This document shows, piece after piece, positions 11,654 through 24,900 of a stretch of DNA of 64,000 nt (position 1 is the stretch's first letter; each line of letters opens with the position of its first letter). Position numbers and translations under genes: made by a program. The DNA lies in the NCBI GenBank assembly GCA_001724265.1, contig MEDY01000015.1:1-64000 (forward strand). The letters run 5' to 3'. The stretch is from Rhizaria sp. SCN 62-66. Lineage: Eukaryota; Rhizaria, unplaced. The notes beneath the pieces were generated by a model that did not search any database, was not told the DNA's origin, and was given only the letters and a program-made list of their open reading frames with translations.

Positions 11654-13700
11654 CACAGTGACAAACTGTCCCTTAGACCTTGATTTTGTTTGTCTTTCTT
11701 ATCACTCCTTCTCTCGCGCTCGCTCTGTACCCCCTATCAATATCTTTTTCACTGGAGCACTCTTTTTTTTTTTGTTTTTATTTTATTTCGTTTTTGTTTC
11801 GTATCCTTTCTCTCGCGTACATTTTTTCATCGCGGTTTCGCATTCTCTCTCCTGTCGCTGTATGTCTGTCAAGTACAATTGTCGTAAGTCAAAGTCAACT
11901 CAAGGAAGTACATTTACATTGTTAGGCCGCGCGTTCGTAACGCTGGCGAGTGAGAGATGCTTATGAAGTTTTGTGTCTCGTTTTGTTGGTGACACACGCG
12001 CGCGCTCCGGCTGTCTGTGAACAGAAAAAAATCTTACTAACTACAAAACCTAAGAAACATTCCCACAAATATTAAAATAACAACGTCACGCGCGTTTTTT
12101 TAAATGTCTATTGGCACTCTCTCTTTGCGCTTTCTTTCTCTCTCGCCACATAGTCCACGCGGTAGCTGGCTCAGACTCGGTAGTTCTCCTCATGGTGATC
12201 GTCTGCTGAGGCTGTTTGGCTCTGTGTGGCTCTGTGTGCTGCGTGGGATTTAATTGTGCGGGATAACAAAGATGCAAATAGACCTACAAGAGGACGCGTG
12301 TACAAGTAACAAAACATAAATTACCCCAATACATGTACAGTCTTATTCAAAGCACTCACTTTTTTACTTTGTCTGAAATATACTTAACTGTAGACTTAAT
12401 TTTACTTCGTCTGTTCCATTTATGCTAAGCTCAAGCGACGTCAAAGTCACGCGCGTCACCTTCGTTATGAGCAATGACAGGATAACACGCAAAAGGGAAG
12501 CGTTTCAAGAAAACATCCAGGATTCAATTAGCTAAAGTATTTAAACCAATACTATATTGTTTCAGTTTCTCATTTTCGTTTTATTGGATCGTAAACACTG
12601 ATTAAGAAGAAAAACACCTAGTATCACTATCACACCACGAGTCCCGTACGTTTGAAACATTTTGTACTTGCATGCCCCCTGTTCGCTTTCAGCTCCTGCA
12701 CACAACAACATAGCGCTCAATTGCGCCCATACCGTCATTTGCAAAACGATGGATGTCAAACAGAGACGTCAACAAACAGACTGGCTTTTGGCGTGAGAAC
12801 AGCAACTGCCTTGCAGTGCGAAACCAACTGAACTAAACTGCGATATTGTGTGACTGAGTGGATGACTGCTCACGAATGGCACAAATGACTGATGGGAGCA
12901 AGAACAGTGTCAGGAGAAAAAGATACAAACTGTGGTTACAATCGAGACAAATCAGTCAAAAAGACAGACAGAGCTTGATTGAGTTCTGTGTGCCTGTTTA
13001 ACATCAAGTTCATGCGATAGCCAACACGTCTTGTTCATTCATGTCTTTTGTTTCACACTTTTCTTAGCCCTGTCACAGAGCCACATCCATCAGCAATACA
13101 TTGGAGAGCGAAGTAAAGAAAAGCTACGCGAAAGGCTTAAGCTTGAGAACAGCAACAGAGAGAGTAAGAGCAGCAGCAGACGGACACACAAGAGCTGACA
13201 ACGTCAACATCGCTCACAACGAAAACAATGACGGCGCGGTGGTCAGATGTGCGCGTTTCAGTGTGCTTACAGTTCGTTGCTGGGGGTTAAAAGAGCACAA
13301 TATGAGACAGTCCAGTCAAGTCCAGTCCATAGTGACATATAACGATACGGAACACAACACGACTAAGATTTAAGAAATAGAACAACACAGACAGACCATA
13401 CACATACTACGAAGACATACTTCTATAAAAAACACACACTTTGATATGACACATCTTTTCTATACAGTGATCGTGGCGAATCACACAACTTTTGGCAACA
13501 ATTACTACTTACATATCACAAAACAAAAAGCAACACAGAAGCCACGTCCGCGGCAGACATGTGCATGCCGCTTTTCGTGCACTCAAGCATTCGACTTCAC
13601 TGCACAGTCACGAGTACAGTCCAGAATGCACTTAGAGACTAAGTAAGATCTGATCTCCACCCATCCACCTTGCACATGGAATCTAAGTAGCTCGCCCCCC

Positions 13701-15188
13701 TTAGAGCCCTCCCGTGGAGCACTCGTAGAGCGCGACGTTGTGATCCGCAAGTCCCACGGCCAGCATCGCCGGGTTGGCGTTCCAGCTCATCGCCGCCGCA
13801 AACGCGGGCAGCGCGACCTTGCGCACTTCCCTGCACTGCTTGCTGATATCCAGCACGCGGACCGCCTTGTCATCGGCCGCGGCGAGGAGGTAGTTGCCCG
13901 ACGGGTGGACGAGCACGCTGTTGACCCAGTTCTCGCACACTGTGAGCGTGGCCACGCACTGCAGCGTCGCCATATCCCAGATCCGCACAGTGCGGTCGCG
14001 GCCCGCGGAGAAGAGGAACTGCCCTCCGGCTTCGGGGTGGATCGCGGCGGAACCCACCGACGGCGCGGCGGCAGTACTCGCGGTACTTGTGGTACTCGCG
14101 GACGCGGGGACCGGGTTCGCGTACCCTCCCGCGGCGGCGGCGCGCGCGGCGGCGATGCGTTCGCGGATGGCGGCGGCACGGGAGGACGCTGGCGCGGCGA
14201 GACCGTACGCGCGGCGGATCGCAGCGTCGGTCTTGGCGTTGGAGAACGCGACGCACTCGACGACGTGTTCGTGGTCGCTGAAGACGTGGAGACACTCGCC
14301 CGTGGTGGTGGACCAGATGCGCACGGTCTGGTCCTGGCCGCCGGAGGCGAGGACCGCGCCAGAGGGGGAGACGGCGATGGCACGGACCCAACCGTCGTGC
14401 TCGGTGAATGTGCGGAGACAGAAGCCCGTCGCGGGGTCCCAGGCCTTGATGGTGCCGTCGCGCGAGGCGGAGTAGAGCACGTCGCCGGCGGGAGCGGGGG
14501 CCGCGGGGGCGGCGGAGCCGCCGGTGAGGACGGACGCGGCGGACGCGGCGGCTGAGGCCTGCGAGGCCGATGCAGGGGTGAACGCGAGGGCGGAGACGGT
14601 GTGGTCGTGGCCAGTGAGGGTCTTGACGCACTCGAAGGAGGACATGTCCCAGAGCTTGACGTTGAGGTCCGCGCCCGCGGAGGCGAGCAGCGCGCCGGAA
14701 GGGGAGAAGGCGAGCGCGGCGACGGCGTCTGTGTGGCCGTTGAGAGAACGCTGGAACTTGCCCGTCTCATAGTCCCACAGCTTCACACTCGCGTCGTCGG
14801 ACGCAGAGGCGAGGTAGGAAAACGAAGGGTGGTACGCGACCTCGGTGATGGCGCCGCGGTGGCCTGTGAGGGTGAACTTGGGCGTGGACTTGGGTAGGGC
14901 GTCGGATTCGTCGACTTTCTTAACGCCGCCGTTCTTGGCAGCGTCCTGCAGCTCAGTGACTTGCGCTTCGAGATCAAGCACTTTCTTCTGCAGGCGGACG
15001 ATTGATTTCCACTTTTTCAGCAGCGCATCGTCGCTCGCGGCGGCCGCGGCGGCCGCGGCGTCGGTCGGCAGCCCGGCCTTGGCGGCGAAGGCGGCGGCGG
15101 CATCTGCGAAGTTGTTAGAGACCAGGTAACCGTGGATCGCCTTGTGCAGCTCTTCCTGCTGCCGGGCCGTCAGCGCTGCGGAGGCCAT
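13701..15188 (-). CDS. PAFAH1B1: LIS1 / PAFAH1B1, dynein-regulating WD40 protein
   Basis: This 495-residue single-exon protein has the full LIS1 order of parts. Residues about 8-40 form a LisH dimerisation motif (EELHKAIHGYLVSNNFADAA). Residues about 56-85 form a coiled coil (LLKKWKSIVRLQKKVLDLEA). Seven WD40 repeats follow, with hallmarks such as GHRGAITEVAYHP, LASASDDASVKLWD, GHTDAVAALAFSP, DGTIKAWD, DQTVRIWS, DRTVRIWD and ADDKAVRVLD. LIS1 binds the dynein motor and acts in microtubule transport, nuclear positioning and mitosis. Animal LIS1 is about 410 residues; the extra length here comes from Ala-rich loops inside repeats three and five. The final repeat ends at the C-terminus, so the gene is complete. 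It is divergent from the giant gene that follows. Confidence 0.95.
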   Translation of the reverse strand: MASAALTARQQEELHKAIHGYLVSNNFADAAAAFAAKAGLPTDAAAAAAAASDDALLKKWKSIVRLQKKVLDLEAQVTELQDAAKNGGVKKVDESDALPKSTPKFTLTGHRGAITEVAYHPSFSYLASASDDASVKLWDYETGKFQRSLNGHTDAVAALAFSPSGALLASAGADLNVKLWDMSSFECVKTLTGHDHTVSALAFTPASASQASAAASAASVLTGGSAAPAAPAPAGDVLYSASRDGTIKAWDPATGFCLRTFTEHDGWVRAIAVSPSGAVLASGGQDQTVRIWSTTTGECLHVFSDHEHVVECVAFSNAKTDAAIRRAYGLAAPASSRAAAIRERIAAARAAAAGGYANPVPASASTTSTASTAAAPSVGSAAIHPEAGGQFLFSAGRDRTVRIWDMATLQCVATLTVCENWVNSVLVHPSGNYLLAAADDKAVRVLDISKQCREVRKVALPAFAAAMSWNANPAMLAVGLADHNVALYECSTGGL

Positions 15189-15983
15189 GGCGCGGAGGAA
15201 ACAAACGGAGCGGGCAAAGGGAAGGCGCGGCGGAGCGCGGTTGAAGGAAAGGGAGACGGGGAGTGCCGGGGAAGGCCGGACAAGGGGCGGACGGACAGGG
15301 GCGCGCGCGGGTTTTGGGCTGGTGAAGGTTAATCTCTCTCACAAGGGTGCTATTGACTCTTGAAAGAAAAGTTACGGCTGCAGGAGAAAAGAAAATATGG
15401 CAATCCACTATTATTCATGAGTTAATGCTTGTTCGGAATGACGTGCATAGTGGGAGAGACGATGGTGAAGGAACGTTTCAGCCCGCTTCTTGCGTCGTGG
15501 TCGAGGCACGTGTCAGGGATACCCGGGCCGATAACAGTACATCGAGTGCGTTTCACATATTAAAGAGTTACGCAACCATGAGAATAAATCCAGGCACCGG
15601 CTTAATTGAGCTTGCACACGGAGTAGATGTCCCAATAGGCCTGCCTGAAGAGGAGGCTGTTGACCAGTCCGCCGAGCGAGGCGAGTGACCGTGAGCAGAC
15701 CAAGTCCCTGTCGCGCCCAAAATAAACCATCTGGATCTCGCCCATCTTTCTGTCAATAGAAATGATAATGACATAGTCGATATGCATTCTTGAAAAGGAC
15801 ACACAATCAAAACGACCACACTTGCTTTTGCGCGTTAACCTCTTCAAATCCGCACTTTTTTGTACCCTCGTGCCCCACAGTAGAGACTCTTTTCAGACTC
15901 AGAGCCTCCTTCCCCCACCTCGGCTTTCAACCCAACAGCCGCTCCTCATCCCTCGACCGCGCCGCAGTTCTTTCGCGTCTCCC
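15189..15983. promoter_or_regulatory. Divergent promoter region
   Basis: These 795 bp separate the start codons of LIS1 (minus) and the 5560-residue gene (plus). The 130 bases next to LIS1 are purine-rich on the plus strand, that is, pyrimidine-rich in the LIS1 leader. A pyrimidine-rich leader (about 15850-15980) likewise precedes the giant gene. No gene-like frame is seen between them. Confidence 0.5.
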
Positions 15984-18900
15984 ATGGACGTGCTGCGGCA
16001 CCTCCTGTCTGCCTCGGACGCCGAGGTCGGCCTGGTGTGCTCCTGGCTCGACGCCAACGCGCGTCTTCCCGCCACACACACCATACCACTCCGACTCGCT
16101 CTGCCGACGCCCCCAGCCACTGGCCCGACGGCCACTGAGCCCACGGCGTGCGCGCCGGAGACAACGTTTGGTGCCCTTGTCGCGGCGCTGACAACGGTTG
16201 TTCAGGACCAGAGCTACCCATTCGCGCTGCCGCTACCGCCTGTACCCCTCCCGCCGGCCACCGCTGCCGCCGTCGCCGCCGCGGCCGCCGCCGCAGCCAC
16301 TGCGACCGTCAGCGCGCTCCCCGCGGGCATTTCCAGCACTGCGTCTTCGCGCAGGCCGTCAACAGACTCAACTGCTGGCGTATACGGTGCGTACGCGTCA
16401 GATACGGCCTCTGTATCAGCTTCAGCTCACCCTGCTTCTGTCACGGATGTCGCATCGTCGTCATTCTCCGCTGCAGTTGTTGCGGGTCCTGCACCAGCGC
16501 CTGCTGGCGTGCCGGTTACACCCACGGAGGTTGCTGTGTCAAGTAGCGCGAGCCCGTTTGTCACAGCCTCACAAGCAACAACAACGACGACTGCTGCTGC
16601 GTTACCGAGGACTGCCCCGACGTCTTCAACGCCATTTACACTGCCATCAGCGCTGTCTGTCCAGTCGCGTCCTTTCCCTGCGCCCACTGCAACGCCTGCC
16701 GCTGCAGCTGCAGCTGCTGCAGTTGCGTCACAGTCGCGGCTGCAGCCGCAGCCGCGGTCGTTTGCAGCCGTGGCAGCGGGCCTTGGCTCTGGATCTACCA
16801 CCTCTGCAACCGCGGCGTCTGTTGTTGCGGCTGCGACAAGCAAATCTCCTGCTGTCGCTTTGACGACGGCGGCGACGGCGGCGGCGGCGGCGGTGCGAAG
16901 TAAGCGGAAGCTAATCACCCCAACCTCAGTGACTGCACCGGTGCCCGCTGCCACCGTGCCCCTGCCGTCCTCTGCCGAGTTAGAAGCGTCAGCAATGACG
17001 GCGACTGCAGCGACGGCCGCGGCAACAACAACAACGGTAGTGCCTGCGACTGGGGTTGAGAAGGGGGGCTCGGCGGTGTCGTGGGCTGCGGTGATGTCAC
17101 GCGGCTTACCTTCCAACAACGGCGCGAATATCTCAAATGGCAAGCCGATCAATCCCATCACCAATGTCGCGACGAACAATTACAACGCTAAGAACAGCGT
17201 TAGCGCTGCTAAGAGCAACACTGTATCTGCGGGACCGACTAAGTCCGTCCCCACTGCCTTTGCTGCTGTTACTGTTCCTGTTCCCGCCTCTGCTTCCGCG
17301 TCTGCATTTACGTTTGCGCCCGTCTCTGCTTCAGCTGTATCAGGGGCTGCGAACACGTCCAGTGTCAACACCACCACTGCAAAGCCAAGGAAGAAGGAGC
17401 TCATCAAGCCACAGCACGTCGAGGCAAAACCACCGCTTGGAGACGGAGCCAACAATTTCTCCTCCAGCACCCAAAACAGTAACTCTGCGACGGGCGCTGA
17501 TAACGGCAGTGGTGGGCAGCTGTCACAGTCTCAGTCACAGACACCCGCGCAACCACAGTTAAGCGCGGCCGCCCGCGCCCGCGCACTGTGCGTACTCGGG
17601 CGTATTTTCGCTGCGCTGCTATCCGCACCCGCGCTGCCGTCAGTTGCGGCCGCGCCGCAGTTGCTTGCGTGGCTGCTGTCCGTTGCGCCAACTCACGTGA
17701 TCTCACTCTCGCCGACGGCCAGTTTGGCTCCGCAAACAGTTGCCGCGCCGTCAGCGACCGGCGCAGAGTCTGCTTCGTTTCCGTGGCTGTTTACGAACGG
17801 CTGGGACGCGCATCTATTCGCGCTCACGGTAGCCGCCGCCGCCACACCCGACGTGAGTGGCAACAATTGCGCAGGATCATCTTCAGCAACAACTTCAACC
17901 ACTGGCACTGGCGCTGGCGCCGGCCTACTGGGACTCCCTCGTGCGTCTTTGGCACTGCTGCTGCCGCTCATTGGAACTGCGCACAGTCACCCAGCTTCAC
18001 AGACGACCCCATTTACTGCGTCAACTGTGCCTGCGGGTACCGATGAGAGTCAGTGCAAGTGCACGAGTGAATCGGACTGCACGTGTACGCGTGTTGGCGT
18101 CGACACAGCAAGTCCAGTGGAGGCCGCAGCGCGCCGTTTGTCTGCGCAGCTATCGTTGCTATTATCAGCGTGGCTTACGGTTGGCAGTGAGTATGAGGCT
18201 TTTGCGTACGATCCTACCGGCTCTGCGGCAGCTGCCGCCACGGTTGCTGCTTCTGCTGCAGCGTTAACATCAGCGTCAGCCAAAGCGGCTGCTGCGCACG
18301 CTGATGCGTACACGTCTAGATCTACCGCAGCCACGCACTCACCCATCACGATTGTTACTAAGCATGAAGTTAGTGCGACACAGACCGACTCTACTGCAGC
18401 TGCGGCGACCGCTGCTGCTCTGACGTCTCTGGCACGCACCAACACGAAGATCGCCACACTGGGTCCCTCGAGCCCTGTACCCGCGCCCGCAGTTGCGCCA
18501 GCGTACAGCCTCGGTCTCGGTCTCGGCATCGGGCTCGGCTTCGGCTTTGGTCAGACTGGCGTGGTCCGCGGTCGCAGCGGTGTCAAGCCCGGTCTTCATA
18601 ACACCAGCAGCACCAGCAAGCGCGGTGGCTCCCGCGCTTTGCCAGGGATGTTTGCCGGTGCGGCGGGCGCAGGTGCGAGCGCCAGAGCACGTGCACGCGT
18701 GCGGACGCGTGCTAAGGGACGCGGCAAAGGCCGTAGTAGCGGGGCTGCCGCAGTAGCTGGCAGCGGGAGCGAGACTGGCGGCGACGCGCACACTGATATC
18801 TTTGACAACGGCAACGACACCGAGCATAGCATCGGTACTGGCGATGAAAACGCTGTGGACGAACACACTTTGTTTGCGTTCAATGACAGCGGCAACGAGT

Positions 18901-21900
18901 ACGAGTACGATTTCCCCGGTGCTCGCGACGATGACCGCACGGACCAGGACTCGGACAACGGCCGCGCCCACGATGACGACGACGACGACATCAACCGTCG
19001 CCGTTGGTTCCGCCGTCGCAACGGTGCTCACGGCGACTGGGACCGCAGCGTCTGCAGCGATGGTGGCAGGGCCGCGGATCCCACTCGCGACGCCGGTGAC
19101 GACACTGGCACTGACGGTGATGGCGATGATGACAACGACGGTGCGCGGTCCCCCGCGCTGACGCCTGCGCAGACGCCGACACAGACTCCAACGCGTGGCA
19201 CACGCACACGTGCGCGCACTGCGGGCGTGAAGTCGAGTAGTAAGCCTGGCAAATCCCCTAGTATGTGCGCGGACAAGGGCCCCGCTGCAGCAACGGTTTT
19301 TGCGACATCGCCCGTGTCATCAATTCGCCGGCCAGTAGACTCGTCGTCTTTCTCGCCCATTGCTTCAGTGCAACATCAACAACAGCAGCAGCGACAGGGC
19401 ACGCCACACTCGCCGCCGCTGACCGGCCGCACGCGCACTCGCAGTCGCGGTAATGCCGCTGCCACCGCCATCGCGGGCGCTGCGGTGAACGCGAGCAGCG
19501 CTGCGAGTTCTCGCGGCAGCGGACGCAGTGGCAAGGCTCGGTCGTACTCGCACTCTCGCACGCGGTTCAGCGGCCGCACGCTGACGCCTCTGCGCCGCGG
19601 CGCGCCGTCCCGCTCTACAGCGGCCGCTCGTGGGGGTGGAAGCGAGAGTGACAGCGACGCAGAAGGCGACGACGGGACTGTGTGCGGAGGTGTCCCCCTG
19701 GGCACCGCTGTGTACACACACGGCACTGCACTTTGCGCCGCGTTCCCGTTGCCCGTTGCGACCAGCCAGAGTCGCGGCGCGAGCGGTAGTTACGGCGCGA
19801 CGCCGATGGAGCCCTCCGGGGCTGACTCCAGCGTCGACTGTATCATCAATGCTGCAGAGAGTGCGAGCGGAGTGGGCGCAGAGACTAAGGGTTGGACCGC
19901 TGTCGCGACAGCTGTGCCGGTGCCCGCAGTGCCTTCGGCCACGGCGGCGCAAAGCAGCTCGTTTCTGCTCGCGTTGCCCTCGGCGGCTGCCACTGGCGGC
20001 GCTGCCACTCCGCAGACTGGTTTCTACTTCAAGTCATCGTCGGGGGCAGTGATCTCGCTGTCGTCGACGGTGACTGCCACAGCGACATCATTACAACCGC
20101 ACGCTAAGTCGCACGCTATGTCGCAGTCACAGTCAAACATGACAGCAACAAAGGCACTGTCAACCGCCGCCCTGTCTGCCGCTGCCTCTGACGCTGTAAT
20201 TACCGCGCTCTCCGTCCGCGCCCGCACGCGCGCACTCGTTGCCCGCGCCTGCGCGCCCGCGCCCGCGCCCGCGGCTGCCCCAGCCTCGGCCGCGGGCCTC
20301 GCACTTGAGGGCCCCGGCGCAGCCGCACTGCTGCGGCGCAGGCTTTGGGACGGGCTCGCCCTCGCGAACGCTGCTGCGACGCCTGCCGGTGGGCCCGGCG
20401 GTGCGGGCGCGGGCGCGGGCGCTGGAGGCGCGGGCGGCGGCGGTGGGGGTGCGGCCTGCGGCGCTGCCTTTGTGTATGTCTCGAAGGCCCTTGCGTCACC
20501 GCCTGCGTCCGCGTCGTCTGCTGTTGCGACTTGCAATACTATGAGCGAAGCGGCGGCGGACGCGAGCTTCAACGCGGCAATGGCCGCTGTGCTGTCCCCC
20601 GTCGTGGGCACGCCTTCCGCTTCTGCCGCTGGCTCTGCTGGCGCTGCGCTGCTGTCGCAGCCGTCACCCTCGCCCGCGCCGTCGTCTCATGCACCGTCTG
20701 TTGCCCCTGGAGCGGGCTCAAACGCGGCACACGCTCGCTCAGGCCCTGGCCCTGTGCCGTCGGGGTCTGCTTCAAGCGCTGGCGGTGGCGGTGGCGGTGG
20801 CGGCGGTGGGGCGCAGGCGCCGGGCACGAACCAGGAGCTTGCGCTTGAGTGGCTGCTCGCTGTGAGCGACGCGGCTGAGGCTGCGGGTCGCGAGCGGCTT
20901 GACTTTGCTGCAGAGCGCACACCTGTTGACAGCGACGACGACGATGAGGATGAGGACTACAACGATAGCGATGATGATGACGGGCACTATGATGATAACA
21001 CTGATGCAAATGCACCTTATAGCAACACCGCTCTGGTGCCGAGCGGAGCTGGACGCGTCGCATTTCGCCCGTCGCAACAGTCGCTTCCGCATCCGTCACT
21101 AGCACCCGTGCCGTCTCTGCCTGCCGCTTCTTTGTCGTCGCTCTCGCGACAGATGCGCCGCCCTCCTGCGTCATCAGCGATGTCTTCGTCGTCCTCTTCA
21201 TCTTCGGCGTCTGCGTTCGCACCGGCACAATCTTCCACGCCTTCGCTTGCCGCAACGATTGCGGCCGCTGCAACTGCTGCTGCGGCCGCGTCAGTGGCGG
21301 CAGTCTCCCTTCCAGGCCCGTCACGCCCCCGTCACAGCCCGAACCGCCGCCGCAGCGGCCGTGCAGCTGCACGCGCCTTCCGCGCTCTGCTCTCAGCACA
21401 CGCGCGGCTGCTTTTCTCGACCTCAGCTAGGCCCTCGACGCGCGCGTCCGCCACTGCTGCCGCCGCGGCTGCTGCAGCTGTTGCGATGACTGTTGTCGTT
21501 AGCGGCGATGCCGGCGCTGGAGACAGGGAAGAGACGCTTGTGGTCGCGTTTCCCCACCCGTTGCCGCGCGCAGTGACGCGGTTCCTGCGCCATTGCCAAC
21601 CACAACAACAGCAGCAGCAATACCAACAACAGGCCGCACAGTATAACCATCAATCAGCGTGGTATAACAGCCAATTAGCGCGGCCGCCATACCAGCAATT
21701 TCAACCGCAAAGTAAGCCGAAAGCGCACGCTCAGTGGTCGGTGCCTCCGTCTCTGCGCGCACTGATCCAGCTGCCACCAGTCACCCTGCACCCCGCTAAC
21801 CTTTCCTGGTTTGCATTCGCGGTTGGAGAGCTCCTCACTCTGCCCCCTTCGTCCTCAACCGCTCAAGCTACCGCCGCCGACATGTTGTCGCCCACCGGGT

Positions 21901-24900
21901 CGAGCTCAGGTGTTGGTATGTCGGGGCGGCCGATGTCGTTGGCGGCACTGTCGCTATCATTGTCGCGCGCGCTCGCCGACGTTGAGCTTGGCGGGGCAGC
22001 GGATGCTGCTGAGTCTGTGGCTGTCACTGGCGCTGCTGATAACGTCGACGAGGCCAGCGGCTGTGACAGCAGCGACGGAAGCGACTTTGACGTTCCCGCG
22101 CTGATGGGCCTCCCAAATCAAGGAATGCCCCAGCACGCACTCACGCGTCCTCTGTCGCTTCCGCAAGCTCCAATGCTTGCTCCTGCCTTGGTACCAGCTG
22201 CGAGCCTGCCAAGCTCTCATGGCGCTGGTGTTACTCCCCGAGACCCATTCGCTGTGCCAGCATCCCCCGTGCCCGCTGCGGCGACTGCGGGGGCGACCGT
22301 TGGTAACGGCGGCAAGCGCGCACCCCGCGTGATCACGCCGACGCCGGCGCCCGGAGCCTGCACCACCGCGCTGACCACCGCGACCGCGACGGCGTCCGGC
22401 TCAGGCGCAACCGGACTCGCACGACCTGCGCTCTCGCCAGCAGCATCCGCCTTTGTCCCCGCCTTAGCCGCAGCTCCGGTTCAGGCCACGCCGCTGCCGC
22501 CGCCGCCCGCGGCGTTGGTTGCCATTACACCCCGCGCTACGGCCGCCGCTGCTGCAGCTGCGGTTCCCAAAAAGTCTCTGCCCGCATTGGCACGCGTTGT
22601 ATGGGGCGGCTACAGCGCCGTACCCGCTGCCCTCGCTCTATATAAGAATACGAGTGCCGTTAACAAATGCGCCAACACAGACAAGAGGGTGCGTGCGACT
22701 GCCCGTGCCACCGGGGCCGCCGCGAGGCGCGCTGACCGGCGCCGCGTGCGGCGACTGCTGTCAGGGCGCGAGTTTTTTTTCAAGTTGCTGCTCACCGTTG
22801 GCGACAGCTATCGGTTCACGACCGCGCTGTCATCATCGCTAGCTGCGCGTGTGCTTACGCTCACCGGCCCGCTGCCTGCCGACACGGCTGTCGCTGCGGC
22901 GACTGCGTCTGTCTCTCAGCAGAGCCAGATGCACGGCCAGCAGCAGGGGCAGGGACACGGGACGACGTCTCTGACCCCGGTGCTGCTGCGTGGTTACACT
23001 CCAATCAGCCACACTGCACAGACGCCGTCACCCGTCGCGAACCGTGGTCACAACGCCACTGCAAATCCCGGCAATGCCGCTGGTGCCGGCGGCGTTGCTG
23101 GCGGACAGCCGCGCACGCCGTTGCTGCCGCGCTCCAGCAGTCACACCCACCACGGCCACCTTCACAGTCACGTGCGCGGTCAAGCCAGCCCTGTTCCCAG
23201 CTTTATCTCCGGCTCTGGTGCCGGCGCTGGTGGCGCAGGGACGGAGGGCTACTTCGGCTCGCTGTCCTCTGTTCCGCTCATGGTGGGGTCATCGTCCCCG
23301 CTGCCACAGCCGCTTTCCGCCGCCTCTGCGCCTTCCCCGGTTCCGGCTCCCACCGGGCGCGCGAGCAGCAGGGGCGGCGCGGGGGCAACGGCAGCGGTCG
23401 TTTTGCCGGTGCCGATGCTGCTGCCGTCGATGTCAAGCGCGCAGCCCCACCTCGCCCAGCAGCAACAACAGCAACAAGGTCTGTCGCGGTCTCCGTCACT
23501 GGTGCAGCCGCAGTCGCCGTCGCACACGCCGACGCTTGCACCCGGGGCGCACACTGAGCACCCTCGGGCAAAGGCCCAATCGCAGGCTCAGGCGCAGGCT
23601 CACAGCCACGCGTTGGTGTCGTGGCAAAGCCAGCGCGGACAACAACATCTGGACGAGTCGACGCTCTATTGGCCGCCGACGCAGTCGGCGCCTGCGCTGC
23701 CGCCGCCCGTGGCGCTGGTGTTGGCCTTGCTTGCCCGCGGCCACGTTGGCTTCGGTGCGCTCAGCCGCGGTTTTGCACAGCTGCACTTGATTCCGCCGCC
23801 TGCGATGACTGCGAGCGGCGGACAGGTGGCCGTGAGCAATGGAGATGACGCAAGAGTGACTGTGCGCACGCGCGTGCTCTCACGCCCGCCTTTGCCGCTA
23901 CCACCTGCGGCTTTGCTGCCGCTGCGGCTATCTGAGCTACTTACTGGCGACCCATCTGCGACTTCTTCCGCGGCCGGCGTTGGCAACGGTAGGGTTGATG
24001 TTGCCGTCGAGGCGACGTCGTTCACGGCCAAGATGCTTGGCTTTCTCACAGACGCACACCGCAGCCACTCAGCACACGATCACGCACATCACCAGCCGCA
24101 GCAGCAGCAGCAACAACAACGCCAGGGTGATGTTGGATTCCTTTCGCTTGCCGCGGCCGCCGCTGCCGCCGCCATTGCATCCGCGCCGACTACAATGTCG
24201 GTGCCCTGGCATGTCTTATCTGCGGCTGACTCGGTAGCGGCCCCCACAGTCGCTGTCTCTGGCTCTGTGCCCGCGGCTGCGCTGGCCCGCGCTGTTGCTC
24301 TCACGCGCGCGCACGCATTGGCGACTCCAACTGACGGCCGCTCTGCTCACGGTCACTCAATGCGCGATCTCATGCAGCACGACGCAGCGGCGGAGTCTGC
24401 CGCTGCGAGCAGCGTTGCGGCGCTTACATTGGCTTCTCCTGGCGGCTTTGCGCGCTCGCAGTCACTCTCTGCGCAGGGCCTTGTGCCTCCAGCACTGCAG
24501 TACTCACAGTCCGTGACTGGAGGCGCTGACGACTCGCTGCCTTACACTGCCACATCAGCGGCTGCGTCCGCCGGTAGTTTGCTAATGCCGTCATCGGCAT
24601 CATTTGCCGCGCCTTCTACAGCAGCGGGCGCTCACGGCCACTTTCTCCCGCACAGCCACGCGCATCTGCCGGGCGCACTCCCCGCCGCCGCACTGCTGGC
24701 CTTCCTGGCGCGCGCGCTGGCGGCAGATTCTCTGCTGCCTACGCTGCCCTGGCTCGGCCCTCTGCTTGCTCCGGCCGCGCGCGCAGCCGCGGCAAATGCC
24801 ACGCAGACAGGGGCTGTGGCCGGCCAGACGGCGGCTGCACTGGCTGCGCTCGCGCTGCTGGCTGCGCTCTACTACGCCCCCGCTGCTGCAGACACCGTCA

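Larger units (their letters stand above)
11085..13700. other. Gene-free convergent intergenic region, 2.6 kb
   Basis: This gap lies between the 3' ends of the MAP kinase and LIS1. Composition is AT-rich, and no frame has the codon bias of the neighbouring genes. It contains a T/C-rich stretch (about 11690-11860) including a run of ten or more T near 11765, an alternating CG/CA tract at 11632-11653, and a short inverted repeat at 11612-11628. I find no tRNA-like or other recognisable RNA gene and no transposon features by eye. Confidence 0.6.

Noticed and set aside
11658-11966. Phe/Leu-rich short frames in the 2.6-kb gap
   Set aside because: These come from T/C-rich DNA; codon use is not gene-like and three frames overlap.
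15822-15983. Extension of the giant frame upstream of ATG 15984
   Set aside because: It begins with TTG and encodes leader-like sequence; no ATG is present before 15984.
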